The notes under the pieces: generated by a model
Database searches by the model: none
Seen by the model: only the letters and a program-made list of their open reading frames with translations
What the model was told of the DNA's origin: nothing
Translations under genes and position numbers: made by a program
Shown: in pieces, positions 47,193 through 59,200 of the stretch
Numbering within the stretch: the stretch's first letter is position 1
Layout: the number at the start of each line of letters is the position of its first letter
Source of the DNA: Entonaema liquescens
Taxonomy: Eukaryota; Ascomycota; Sordariomycetes; Xylariales; Xylariaceae
Direction: 5' to 3'
DNA length: 64,000 nucleotides
NCBI GenBank assembly: GCA_902805475.1
Contig: CADCSX010000002.1
Location: forward strand, 3,658,001 to 3,722,000

Positions 47193-49299
47193 ATGAAATC
47201 ATGTGCTTCCAAAGCAGTGACGGAGAGCCTGGCTATGGGTAAAGTCTGTGGGAAGTATATCGATCCTAGAAAAATATTAACACAGCCGGCGAAATCTAGT
47301 TTGCTTCAAGATCTCTGCGAAGCTTTATGTGGGAAGAAAAAGTTCAACGGTTCAGCATGGAGAGATCGTCGATGTACTACCCCCAGTCCTGATTTGCCCC
47401 AAAATATACAGAGCGACTTCGAAATCACTGAAAGCGATATAGAATCGGCCCTAGGTGGAACCTTTCCTTTAACACCGCCCCTTTCAAGCCGTCCCTCTCC
47501 CTCGCCAGACAGACCAGATCATCCTACCACCCATATTGAGTCGTTCTTAGAAAGAGTCGAAAACATGCCGTACACGTCACAAATGAGGATGTCCCAATTC
47601 CGACGGAGAGAAGGTCTCATAGACTGGGATATCCTACTTGCTAGTTTGAAGCAGGGTGTACCAGGAGACCTACGATATCAAAATAGCAGTTATCAACTCA
47701 TTGACTACGGCGGCTCTAGCTCTGTCTGGGGTGCTGCATTTTATATAAGGGGAGACTACTCGATAGATGCCTTGGCAATCAAACTCTTTCAGGTAGATAG
47801 GCAGAAGGATTCAGGCGAGCTCCCAACAGAGCTGAAAATCATGAAGGGGTTAGGTAGAGCATAATCACATTGTGGCTTTCGTTGGCTATTTCCAACGATC
47901 AAACCACTTTGGCGTTATCTTATACCCGCTTGCGATTTGCAATCTAGGCCAGCTCCTGAAAGGCGAATATGGAACAGATACTGGTCTAACAACCGAACCC
48001 TATCGGATTCTATTGACTGCGACTGGCTGCCTTTAATCTGCGGTCATGTATTTACATACCTCTCGGATTGTCAAACACAAAGACATCAAGCCGGAAAACA
48101 TACTGGTCGACAAATTTGGAAGTGTTCACTTAGCTGATTTCGGTATATCGAAGCAATATGAGTATGAAACAGTCACAGGAGGCCAGACGCCATTTACTGA
48201 GAGATATGCGCCTCCGGAAGTTGTGAACCAGCGCGATCGTGGCCTTTCTTCTGATATCTTCTCCCTAGGCTGCGTGTTCCTTGAAATGGTTACTATCATT
48301 CTTGGCAAAAGTCTGAAGGTAATGGACGAGGTAATATTCGAACGACAGCCAAAAGGCTATTATCAAGCTCTCTGTGAAGTTGAAAGCTGGGTTGACATTC
48401 TCAAAAAATCGATTCATAGCACTGAGTGCTTGATATCATTAGTACGGGACTGCCATAGTTCTAAAGAGCAATACCTATCTACTCGGCACTTGGATATCAT
48501 TCTTAGTATGATGGCAGAGTGCCCAAAAGATCGACCAGCCATCAATGACGTCTACGAAATATTCAGAGACTTCACACAGGACTGTCCCGATTGTAACGAG
48601 CAACCAAGATCAGGCAAATTCGAGTTGTCCATGTCAGCGACATCGAACGGAAATAGTATCAGGGGGGGTAACTCAGCGAACTCTTACGTCGCTCTACCAG
48701 CACCCCTCAAGAACTTGTCCTGTCCGCTAAACGAACACGATACTCGTATAACACTAACTTCCCTAAGTCATAACGAGTACCATACAGCATCAAATCCATT
48801 AACCATGCCTGAATCAATAGACAACGCACATGAAAAGCAGACCCAGGAAGATCTTATGGTGATATCTTCTGAAATGAAACGAGCCGTGGAACAAGTAATC
48901 CGGGAATTCTCAATCCCTATCCGGTCATTTAGGAGGACTCAGCAGAGTATTACTCCAGGGAAGATTGAGTCCAACAACCCGACCTCCAGGCTTCCCAGTA
49001 GTATACGTGACCAGCGCTCGCAGAATCGAATGCTTGATAAATTGAAATTGCGCATCACTGAGGTTGTACAGCAGGTACTCAAGGAACACCCAAGCCACGG
49101 CCTCTCGGTTGATCCCTCTACCTTGATCCAATATTGTAGCCCAAACCATTCCACCACGTACAATCGCGGCCGAGAGTCTTTGTCACGAAACCAGCCAGCT
49201 AAGAGAGGTCGAAACGGGCAAGGGAATCGAGTTGTACGCCGCGGGGATGGTGATGATAGTGACGTAGAAGATGGTTCTACCGATGGCAATGGGGACAAC

Positions 49300-49357
49300 A
49301 CTCAAAACGCACAGGCAATGTCGCCGGCACTCAAAACGCACAGGCAATGTCGCCGGA
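49300..49357. repeat. 29-bp tandem duplication inside the kinase-C2H2 pseudogene
   Basis: Two perfect or near-perfect head-to-tail copies, each starting ACTCAAAACGCACAGG, offset by exactly 29 nt (49300 and 49329). As 29 is not a multiple of three it changes the reading frame. Confidence 0.95.
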
Positions 49358-49789
49358 AGAATCTTTGAGGTTTGTTTCTCTGTTTCACCGACGAGACCTG
49401 AGCCGATTCGCGTCGGTTTCTTCATGCTGTTTCACAATCTATAGGCAAATCTCTAGACTAAAGTATGTTGAATGATACATATGCACTATGAATCCTGATA
49501 ACGACATAATCTTTATAGAACATCTGGACCGAGTGCACAGAATTTTCCGTTGCCCAAGGTGTCAGCATAGGTATGAAAGTGAGAAGGCAGTAAACCAACA
49601 CCTACGACAGGACGACTTCTGCACTAAACAGGAGCCTATCGTCTATGACGAATCGTATGATTGGGGCCAGTGGTACGGCCAAAAGCAGGCCGAAGACCTC
49701 AAGTCTCGATGGAGAAATCTCTGATTTTGAAAAATGGAACAATATTTATAAGATTCTCTTCCCTTATGATACAAATATTCCATGGCCAT

Positions 49790-49844
49790 GTGAGTTCGCC
49801 AGCCAATACCTTCTATCTTATGATGCTAACCACGTCTGTGATAG
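49790..49844 (+). other. Surviving intron in the kinase-C2H2 pseudogene
   Basis: 55 nt with a GTGAGT donor, a GCTAAC branch site and a GATAG acceptor. Splicing joins IPWP to YAMQSGSSNLAS in phase. Its intactness suggests decay is recent. Confidence 0.75.
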
Positions 49845-50478
49845 ATGCTATGCAATCTGGCTCGTCAAATCTCGCCAGTGAACCTGATGTGATTCCAGAG
49901 CAAGCAACGTCGCTAAACAATCTACCAAGCCTAATATTCATGGCTATCTGGGATGGAGTCACTCAAGGTGTTAACGCAGGAGTTAATGCGGGAGTTGATA
50001 ATGGTGTTGATACCAACGACCTCCATTCAAATCAACCCAAAGAGGAGTTCACCATAACTATTCGACACAGCCGGAACAGTCGATAAGTCAGTTTGAACTC
50101 CAAGAAGATACGTCTGGCTCAAGCATCAATGACTTGGCCCTGGGTACCTACCTAGGGCAAAGTCATTTAGGTGACTATCCAATGTACGTATACGGACCCT
50201 CTTATTTACCCAACTCATATCCTCCGGAATTGCCATCTCGATTGCTAGAATCGTCGAACCTTACGGGCGACTCGGCATACTACACGGGTTTTGATGTATC
50301 AGATACATTTTCACAGCAAGGGAGACAATTCAATTCAACAGGAAGACATCTCACACATAGAAATGGACTCGAATGTGAAAACTTTGACCCATTGGCCGGT
50401 ACCTGTAATATTGATGGAAAGGGATATCTTCGGGAACAACACGTAAGGGACGACGCGGTGTTAGACAAGTCGTATTAA

Positions 50479-51978
50479 TAAGGTTGGGAATTAGGTATAG
50501 CTTAGCTTCGCCGGATCAGATACGAAGTAACCGGTTTTTGAATAACTCCGAACAGATTTCTATTTTATAAAGATTGGCTTTTTATTTGTACCTAGGATAT
50601 ACTCGTTTGGGTAGTAACGTCTTATGACACCTCAGGCGCATCTTCTCATATACCACGGCAGTGAGCAACGCCTTATTCCCCAATACTTCGACTACCCTAT
50701 TTCCAATATTTGCCTTAGAGTTTCCCACCAACATCGCGGAATATTATTTAATATTTGAAGTGACGAACATCCGAATGAATACCATATGGGATAACCCAGA
50801 GTGTTTTCGTGTTCTGCATGAAGGGTTAGTTCGTATGAACTGCACCAATCCCTCCCCTCATAATATTAAGTAGTGTATAAAAGCCCCGGAACATGTAGGT
50901 TATCTTCAACCCCTTAAGAATTAGAAAATGAGTATAATATAGTTGACGATACACGGAAATCACCTTACGCCCACGTTACTAAGGACCTACAATATCGAAT
51001 GGGAATTTACACGGAATGTCTAAAAGGTACATATAGATTATTCAACCTCGGATACAAATGTAAGCATTCACAAGAAGCCTCAAAGTCTTAACTGGTAATA
51101 ATACCTAGAAGGTCTGCTAGAACACCGAAGGGGAAACATGAGTAAGCCTAAGTCATGGCTTTACAACGTATACGCTCACCGAGAATTAGTATGAAGCTAT
51201 GCTAGAACCCAAATTTTGGTACCTCTTCAAAGAGGCCTCCTTTTAGTTGTTAGGGGATATATATATAGATATCACACGTTCGGAATTGTAGAAAAATATA
51301 GGGATCCAAAGTAGAAAAAGCTCAAATACCAATGAAGCATTATGGAGGTTTCATAATACCATCTGAGCTTAAGGGTTTGAACGGCATTTCAGAATCAAAA
51401 CAGCGTCATTATTATGTATGATCTCCTTGATATAAATGAAGATGGGATGTGCACTGATAACTGGAACCAGTAGCTGCTAATAATAGACGTGAATATGCAT
51501 TCACATCACGCACACTAAACATACCTAAATCTTCCTATTTGTCGCGACCGTTAATAGGGGCTAATAATTCGTAGCTGCATATGTGAATTCATTCCCGTAT
51601 ATTTTCTAGATGCATTCATTTGTGCACATTCGGTGACATCGAAATCCCGACCCGCACTACCTACCTACAATCTACATCTTACTTACTTACCAGATATTTA
51701 CCTAAATAGCAATGCTTTAAGCCTCAGATAACGCGGCTCTGGATTTCACACTTTCTTCGTCATCAACTTAGCGCTCAGCATAGAAGCTCTGCTTAAATAA
51801 AGAAAAAGTATCTTTCATTCCTTTGTTTTCCTATTAATCAGGTTCTTATCAGACAGAGCTAAGCTACTGATGCTAACATTTGCTCAGCTCCTCTACCAGT
51901 AGCTTCCAGAATATTGTCGATGCAAAGTATATAGCCTTTGAAGAAGAAGAACAAGAAAACGAAGAAGACGAAACTAAA
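50479..51978. other. 1.5-kb intergenic region
   Basis: AT-moderate, no repeats seen. An ORF at 50661-50873 lacks an ATG-supported start and a domain. Nothing supported. Confidence 0.55.
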
Positions 51979-52570
51979 ATGGACTCTAATTTCGAAATGC
52001 CCACCGCCAACTTCGTCAAGTCTCTCTCTGATGAATCTCGACCAGAAACAAATGAGAAGGCTTATACCTGGTTTCCGACGATGAACTTCCGTAGCCTGTG
52101 GTCCTTGGATCAGTATGACTTAGTTGCTTTTAATGCTTGTATGTAACTACTGGCAAACGCCTATCTTGCACCAGGGATCTTACCTACTGACACCCACTCT
52201 CATAGTGCTTCTTTCTGATGGAGCCTGGCAGACGACTCCGCGTCTCACCATAGCGACTAACTTATACCGCATCTTCGCCACATGCGAACAGCTATACCCC
52301 AAGTTCAAAGAGGGTCCACTCAAAAGGAGTGAAGTGCGGGAATTCTTCTCCCTCGTCTATGCCCATCTGAGTGACCATTGTCTCATCCATGACTACTTGG
52401 AGGAAGACGGTCCCAGACGCATAGCAGACCTCGTAGCGTTCTATATACAAGCTTGCAGGAACTATAATCCCGGTGAATATATCATCGACTTGGATCTGGT
52501 TCCGCTGAACGAGATAATACGCCGGTTTACTTTGATGTCGAGTTTTCCTGAGCGTACATGGTATTACTAA
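51979..52570 (+). CDS. Small unrecognised protein, 174 aa, two exons
   Basis: Exons 51979-52138 and 52206-52570, joined by a 67-nt intron with a GTATGT donor and a CATAG acceptor, so that VAFNA continues as LLLSDGAWQ in phase. No family is recognised. The second exon looks like a helical globular domain (TIATNLYRIFATCEQLY, REFFSLVYAHLSDH, DLVAFYIQACRNYN, PLNEIIRRFTLMS). The frame is open upstream of the ATG through a Glu-rich stretch (51880-51978) with no earlier ATG. It sits in the decaying island and may be lineage-specific. No signal peptide or membrane segment. Confidence 0.6.
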
Positions 52571-53363
52571 TAGGCCTGCATTTTTATACGGGTTGGGGTT
52601 ATAAAAAGGGGCTTCTCTTTAGATGAACTCAATATTATACCCGCCTAGGTAGTTGAATGATAGTCTTTCAAGAGTTAAGGCGGGGCTTAATGGTATGATA
52701 GAGTGAATGGTATGGAAGATAAAGGAAAGAAGTTCTTAGCATAAATACTCTACTAACTTTTACGGAAGAAAAGAAGGGAAGCTCCGCATGTATTGATGAC
52801 TCATAGTAGCAAAATGGCATTTACAAGTAAACTTTAGCATATTAAATTCTTAAGGTTATGAGTTACTACCTAAAGCTAAAAGAAAGAAAAAAAGGGGGCG
52901 GGAGAGGGTGCGAACGGCACTGAACTAGGGATAGTGAGGTTGAAGGCAAGTGAAACCATCCACACCAGAGTAAAGTTCTACACTAGAGTAAAATATATAG
53001 GAAGGAGACACGATGGTTACCTAGTAGCTGACCCACGTGGCTCCCTTCAGCGCTCTTTCCTCATGCAGTGGCTTTGGCGTATATGTAAGTACGATGGCAC
53101 TTTACGTATGAATCAGGTAGTTTTGACCCTGCACTTCAAGAGGTAGCCGTGCCATACTGGCTGCAATTTCCTTTCTCTCACCACACTAAGTACCACACCA
53201 CTACTTCTTCTCCTTTACACCTCACATCTAAGCCCTTCGCCTTGTCCATACATGAATCATCATCAACAAGCGCCATCTCATATTAAGATCCTGCATACAC
53301 TTTACCAAGTACTACAATAGTTCCGTCCCTTCTAGGCCCAATCTGTTACGCCGCTACAAAGAT
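52571..53363. other. Intergenic region, 0.8 kb
   Basis: No domain-bearing ORF (52934-53146 rejected). The last 200 nt are CA/CT-rich and probably form the promoter/5' UTR of the next ORF. Confidence 0.5.
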
Positions 53364-53972
53364 ATGCCAGCCAATTCAATTCCCCTGTCTCATATAGGGT
53401 CCAAGAACCAGTGGGGACATATCGCTAACTTCGAACTGCTAACTACCCTTCCGGGTTTCGACTTTGATGCGTATCAGTGGGGTCACTTAACAGCCATCAA
53501 AGAAGTTATTCTCTTAGGTGGCAAGGAAGCATCGATATCCGGGGTTCTTAATGGAATCAAACTTATATTTGACCTTTCGTATGATGCCTGCAAGCAGTAC
53601 GATAAGGGGTCCATCAAGGAGAACCTCGAAGACTCCTGTTTTATCTGGTTAACAATCTGGGAGAAAAACAATTCCTGGGCTACCGAGGCGAAACTTGCCA
53701 CTCCCAAGACTCTCAAGCATGCTATCGACTTTTATGTTGCGGGTTTCAAGGAGGCACAACGACGTGGCGGAGATAACGGTGTTACTCTGCCGGTCAACAC
53801 CTTTCAGGATCCCTTGATAGGAAATGTCTTGATTAGCATCGCAAAATGGGTGCAACTAATGGAAGGCACAGAGTATAGTTTTACTATCAAAACGGGAGCG
53901 GGCACGGGTCGAGTAGACAAAGAAAGTGATACACCATCACGAAAACGAAGGCTAGGATGGAATACAGAATAA
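53364..53972 (+). CDS. Small unrecognised protein, 202 aa, single exon
   Basis: ATG at 53364, stop at 53970-53972. No family recognised. It has a mostly helical look (DAYQWGHLTAIKEVILLGG, GVLNGIKLIFDLSYDACKQY, CFIWLTIWEKNNSW, FYVAGFKEAQRRGG), with a basic C-terminus (SDTPSRKRRLGWNTE) that could be a nuclear localisation signal. There is no signal peptide. It neighbours another small orphan gene and a truncated dehydrogenase in the island, so it could be lineage-specific. An intact 202-codon frame supports a real gene, but expression is unproven. Confidence 0.55.
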   Translation: MPANSIPLSHIGSKNQWGHIANFELLTTLPGFDFDAYQWGHLTAIKEVILLGGKEASISGVLNGIKLIFDLSYDACKQYDKGSIKENLEDSCFIWLTIWEKNNSWATEAKLATPKTLKHAIDFYVAGFKEAQRRGGDNGVTLPVNTFQDPLIGNVLISIAKWVQLMEGTEYSFTIKTGAGTGRVDKESDTPSRKRRLGWNTE

Positions 53973-54722
53973 TTGAGCCAAATCCCGCCTCCGCACATAG
54001 CGGACAAACTATCCACCCTTCCTTAAGGTTGATTCATGTCGGCTTACCAGAGACTGTAACACTGATCGGATAGGAGGACTAGCTAGCCGGGAACGCAGAG
54101 CAGAAGGACATTGGCATCATTCGCTTTTATTTCGCACGTAGCGCCTCGATATCGATACGCGAAGAGAAGGGTCTTTATTTCCGGAAGTTACACGTAAGAT
54201 ATGCTTGAGCTACCCCTTATTCGAATGTCTCCGTCAGGTCTCATAGCTCGGAATTATGTATTGCACAGATTGCTATATATCATATCATGAAGAAACCACG
54301 AAGCATTGATTTCATAGCAGGTTCCAACCCCTAAGATTATACCAATAGCCCATAAAGTAATTTCTCTGCTGCTTTCTCTGATGTTTCTCACTAGGTATTA
54401 AGAAGCCCAGCTCCTGAAAAACGTGATGGTGTCCCCTAATATTGTTCCCATACAGCAACCCGAATTCTAATACTTATGTAGATTTTAGCTGTTTATTCAT
54501 CGATTAACGATTTTGCTTCACACGGTCACCTGGAGGGAACGGATTTGGGCAATCGCTCGTCTATTATCCTTGCTTCGATGGCGGCGTTTATATCTCCTCA
54601 ACTGCTTTGCTCGATTGATTTCTCCTTATTCACAATTCCCTCTTGGACTTTTCATACAGATAAATATTTGGATAAATTTACTTAAGATAGGACGTTGGTA
54701 CCGCCGGCACAGACCTTCCAAA
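53973..54722. other. Intergenic region, 0.75 kb
   Basis: 3' flank of the 202-aa gene and region upstream of the truncated dehydrogenase. No gene or repeat seen. Confidence 0.55.
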
Positions 54723-55262
54723 ATGAAGCCTCCTTATCCATCCGCGACATCGACCTGGCGCAATGATACGTATGCTGCGGTCTCACCCGAGCGTCCCGAG
54801 CTTAGTGCCTTAGGGAAGATGGTCGTTATAATCGGTGGTGTAAGCCCATCCTAACTTACTGCAATACTGATTGTTATTAATTCTCGCTCGTAGGGCAGCG
54901 GTATTGGACGAGAAACCGCGCGAGCTTTTGCTTCTGCTGGTACTACACACGTAGTACTCTTGGGCCGTACGAAAGCCTCATCGGACGAGACTAAATCTGA
55001 AGTCCCATTCGCAAATAACAACATCGCAACATCCATCCACGAAGTAGACATTACCGAAGAAGTCATCGTACAAGCTGCCGCTGCGTCGATCAGCACATGG
55101 AATGTCTTAGTACTCACAGCAGGATATGTCTCTGAGCCTGGACCCATACCACAAGCGGATATCGACGACTGGTGGAGAGCTTTCGAGGTATGTATGCCCT
55201 TACCCCCCTCTCCCCCTTTTCTCTTAGAAAAGATTATTATCCGTAGCTACCTAGGTAGGTAG
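54723..55262 (+). pseudogene. Truncated short-chain dehydrogenase (N-terminal Rossmann part only)
   Basis: Exon 1 (54723-54839) and exon 2 (54894-55187) join in phase to give KMVVIIGGGSGIGRETARAF, the TGxxxGIG-type NAD(P)-binding loop of SDR enzymes, then HVVLLGRT, EVDITEE and VLVLTAGYVSEPGP (NAG-type motif replaced by TAG). After RAFE a normal-looking GTATGT donor follows, but no exon with the YxxxK active site or the SDR C-terminal half is found in the next 1 kb on this strand. Read through, the frame ends at 55260-55262 after about 25 unrelated residues. Classical SDRs need about 250 aa, so the product cannot be a complete enzyme. I infer 3' truncation, perhaps by deletion or rearrangement. 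Confidence 0.78.
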
Positions 55263-56246
55263 ATAGATAGGCACGCTGACGCTATCCTATCATCGCTAGG
55301 TAGTCTACCACAAGAATTATTACTGGACGAACTATCTCAAGCTAGATTGGAGTCCTAGTCGTAACAATGATCCGTACCCCCTTTTTTCTTAGCTTATAAA
55401 GGTTTGGTATTTCAAATACCTGTAAAATCTAGTTTTAGGTATAAAAGTCTACGTTCAATTGTATTCCTACTACTTATATACTAGGGGTGAGAAAACAAAG
55501 ATGAATTGTCAAAAGCACATCCTGCCACTGCAAATACTTATCACATTAAAGTTCTGTCAACGACCACTTAATAGAGTTATTCTCTTTCATTTCTATAAAC
55601 CCTCTAAAGAAATACTAAGCATCCACCGACGGCGGGACGAATGGCGTCGGAAAGCCGTCGAGGTCTAAGGTATTATACATATTTGGAATCTCGACTGAGA
55701 AAAAAAAAGCAAAAAGAAAATAGAAAAACACCTCGACAACTAAAATAGTAGGTAGTAGACGAATTGAAACACAGCAGGCTTCGTCAGATTCATGCAGTTT
55801 ATGCAATGGTGGTATCATGTCTTTCTGTACAAACACAATGATATGCTCAGTAGCAAACAAGGGGAAAAAAAGGGAAGGAACGCTCTCCCGTGCTCAAAAA
55901 AAGTAGTCCGCCAAACGTAGGAAATCTTGCCAGTCGGCGCTCTTTTTTTTCTTCTTCAACAGTGATAATAGCATGAAAAGACCGGGTTCCGGTTCTTCGT
56001 CTAATGAGCCACCACTTCAACAAAGCCGATGACGGTTGATTCGGCTCGTTCATATTCCTTTAACTTTTAGGCCCTTATCTTCGATATCGACCCATACTTG
56101 GAAGTTCTCATTAGGTTCCTCGCCCTTCCCTCGATATTATTTGCTTCTGGTCCTCGATATTCATGTTTTCAGTAAATGTGGTTAGTAATCCTTTGGCGCC
56201 CAACACCAAAAACGCCATCCCCAACTTTCGTCGATATTTCGACCCT
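55263..56246. other. Intergenic region, 1.0 kb
   Basis: Starts with GATA/GGTA short repeats just after the truncated dehydrogenase. It holds poly-A and poly-T runs (55699, 55945) and no SDR continuation. The right part is 3' flank of the PIP5-kinase gene. Confidence 0.55.
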
Positions 56247-59200
56247 TCATCTCGGGACAGGTGGCAAGGCCTTCCCAAGGCTTTCACGACTGACCTTGCT
56301 CCTTAGAAACTTAAATCCGCTACTGCCGCCTCTTTTTTGTTCGAACTCGTAGCCGGGGTCGGGATCCAAGTAACTAGTCTTCGGCGGTGTTGGTGGACCC
56401 CTACCTCCAATACCATGAGGACCCAAGGAAGTAAATCCATCCTGTATCTCTGTTATCGACGGCGTGTAAGGTCGGGTCTCGCTAACACTATCACCCCGGC
56501 TACGCCCCCCAACTGAACCTGCTTCGGTCGTCTCCTCAACAACTGGTAGAACGGCATGGGAGTTGGATCTCGCCCCTGGTGATACAGCCGTTGTAATCTT
56601 GCGTTCGGGGACTTGTTCCTCCTTAGCAACGTCCTTCTCCTTCTTGGTGGCTTTCTTAAGGGCCTTTTCTATAATAGGATTTGGCTCGGGCGAATTCGGG
56701 CTTCTCATACCTGGCGGTGCTGGAGGCAAATATGACGGTGCGGGCGGTGCACTACTCGACCCAGGAACCTGTAAGGCTTCTTCTTTGGTGCGCTCCATTT
56801 CGGCTGCAGCAAGTGCTGCGGCAGCTTCACGATCCTGCGCATCTCTCGCAGCCTCTTCTGGAGACATTGTGATGCCAGACATAAACTTGATAAACCGCTC
56901 GCCATACTCATCAGGTGGAAGAGCAGAAATTTGGGAGCGATCACTGGATAAACCTTTCCAAAAGTGCTCTATCTTCTTGATAACTCCGTACTATCGTAAC
57001 AGTTAGTCGTGAATACAAAAACGTGTTAATAGGTGCGGTCGTGACGCTAACTCACATGTGTCAAACAGTCGATAACACCAAGGTAGTAAACTTCTTCGCC
57101 CGCGGTGTTGTCTTCGTGAGTTGCCCGTAAACCACCATCGTCGCTGTAAAACATTCCACCTCGGGTATGGCCTTCAGCTAGTTCATCTGGCATCCTACTG
57201 CTAGTTTGGCCAACGGGGACAGGCCGTTCAGCTTTAATCATCTCTCGTAACTCTCTCGCCTTGCGTGCATTTTCTAGTTTCGATGGCGTTCTCATCAGAA
57301 CAGAGCTAGGATCTTCCTCTGAAGGAGTATCCCCGCCAGGGTTGAATACCTGTAGAGTTTTGCCCCTCAGATTCTCCTCATTCCCCTTTCGTAGGTCATG
57401 GATGCCTATCAAAAGCGAGTAGTCCATTATCTTGAGCTTTTGCAGGAGTCGGACATCACGCTCCAGTTGCTGCAAGAAGAGCTGCTTCTTTTGTATCCCT
57501 AGTTCAAGGTGTCGTTTTCGTCGCAACCAGTTGAGATCCTTCAATGTGGCTCGTGGGTTCTTCTCAAGCTCTTCCTCCCGATAATCTCGTCCTACTGTAG
57601 AACCCTTCAGATCAAACGTGGTGTGAATGTCTCGATGAGGAGGGAAAAGGTTGTTCATGACGACAAAGTGAATCTTTTTCCCGTACGGCATTTTGACGCG
57701 GTGAAGGCCATAGAACTGAGATAATAGAGTGTTCGGGTTTTCCGTGACGTGCTCGTAATAATCCTTCAGAATCTTCCGTAGAAATTTATGTTCTCCATGG
57801 TGAATAGTTTTGATGATGTATTTATAATCTCTTGAAAAGTAAAAGAAACTGCCACTCTTTCCCGGGGAACCAAGTTCGGATAGAATATATTTGCCTGTAA
57901 GCGACATCAGATAATCGGCGGGATCCAACCTAAAGAGCGCACGCAGATGTCGGAAAACCCAAGGCGCATAATCCTTAAACTTAAAGTCGTACTTTGCCGA
58001 GGGGACCAACTCGTTACCCGCACTATCCAAGTTAGTATATGAAACATTTGTATAGCTGTAGCGGAAACATACATGTCGAACGTTGATTTCTGCTTAGTTT
58101 CAAAGTCGGCATCGGTTAGGGGACGGTCGAGTTTGGCGTTTGTACGCGAGACGGACACTCGAATACCAGTCAACATGTTGTATGCTGTCGTCCAATTGGC
58201 GTGGTTCTCGTCAACCTTGGTTCCAACCAGAACCCTATCATCGTCCTCTTCTTGCTTCTTCTTCTTTGCCCTCTTCTGTCGGTATGCTTCAGCCCATCTC
58301 AGCGCGTCGTCATCTGGTAGTACTTCGTCGCGAGGCACATCGGAGTGCAGTGAACGTGTATTCCGTCTTCCTAAGTTAAGGGAACCTCGACGCTGTGATG
58401 GCCCAGCCCCAGTAGGAGAAAATCTACCACTAGCGTATACCGTATCGTTACTATCCCTCGAGCCTCGGCTTGGTTGAGCCCTAGGCACCTCCAGCGTATG
58501 TCGGTGTTTTAGACCGGAGGTAGGTGGTTGCAGTGCTGAGGTTGATGCGGAAGCGCCGGTCGGCGGGTAATGCGGAGGGGAAGAAAATCTCTGAGGAGAT
58601 GGAGAATTACGCTGAGCTGGATCGAGATTAGAAGAAGTTGAAGGGTTCGGCAACAAGTAATTTGAAGCCGAATTCTCTGGTGATATGGAACCAGGATTGT
58701 TGCTGTAGACACTATCTGTGCTTTGGACATCAATATTATTCGACGATCTTCGCGGTAGTTCATTGGCATATTGTGCAGATGTGCGAGATTCCACCGAAGA
58801 CCGCTTTATTTGAGATTCGGGCATATTTCTACGATAATATTCGGTAGCTGGCGACACACCATTAGTAGTAGGTTGTCGCTCCGACGAGCTTCTTCCAGAC
58901 AAAGGCCCTTTCATATTTGAATAATAATTGGGGTCTTGGCCAGCCGAAGCTACACCATTCATGTCTCTACCCGATCTGCCATTGGGCAGAGGAGTCATGC
59001 TGGAAGGGGGTAGCCCATCCGCGTTCATTCGTACCCGTGGGCCGGAGCTGTGAGATGAATGCGAAGATGAATTGTCGTCGAAGCTCTCATTCGTATCAAT
59101 TGCCGTAGACAACGGTCTTGGAAGAAATGCTTCCTTGGGATCAGTCAGTTTGTGGAAATCTGGTTCGTGATTATTTCCGAGATGGACCACGCCGGTGTTT

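Larger units (their letters stand above)
47193..50478 (+). pseudogene. Kinase-C2H2 zinc-finger gene, inactivated by several lesions
   Basis: The first reading frame (47193-47855) has a Ser/Pro-rich start and a kinase N-lobe (DYGGSSSVWGAAF, ALAIKLFQ). An extra base at about 47856 shifts the frame to EHNHIVAFVGYF. A TAA (48034-48036) interrupts the C-lobe before VKHKDIKPENIL, LADFGIS and APPEV, then a long Ser/Thr-rich linker. A 29-bp tandem duplication (49300-49357) throws the end out of frame. Removing one copy gives a frame that, apart from a TGA at 49473, runs into HLDRVHRIFRCPRCQ, RYESEKAVNQHLRQDDFC, a C2H2 finger. Further shifts are needed near 49707 (to ISDFEKWNNIYKILFPYD) and near 50040. 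A normal intron (49790-49844) restores IPWPY. So one ancestral kinase plus zinc-finger protein is the best reading. Its role is unknown. Confidence 0.82.

Noticed and set aside
55263..56246. Search for the missing SDR C-terminal exons
   Set aside because: No YxxxK or SDR C-terminal pattern in any frame; gene is treated as truncated.
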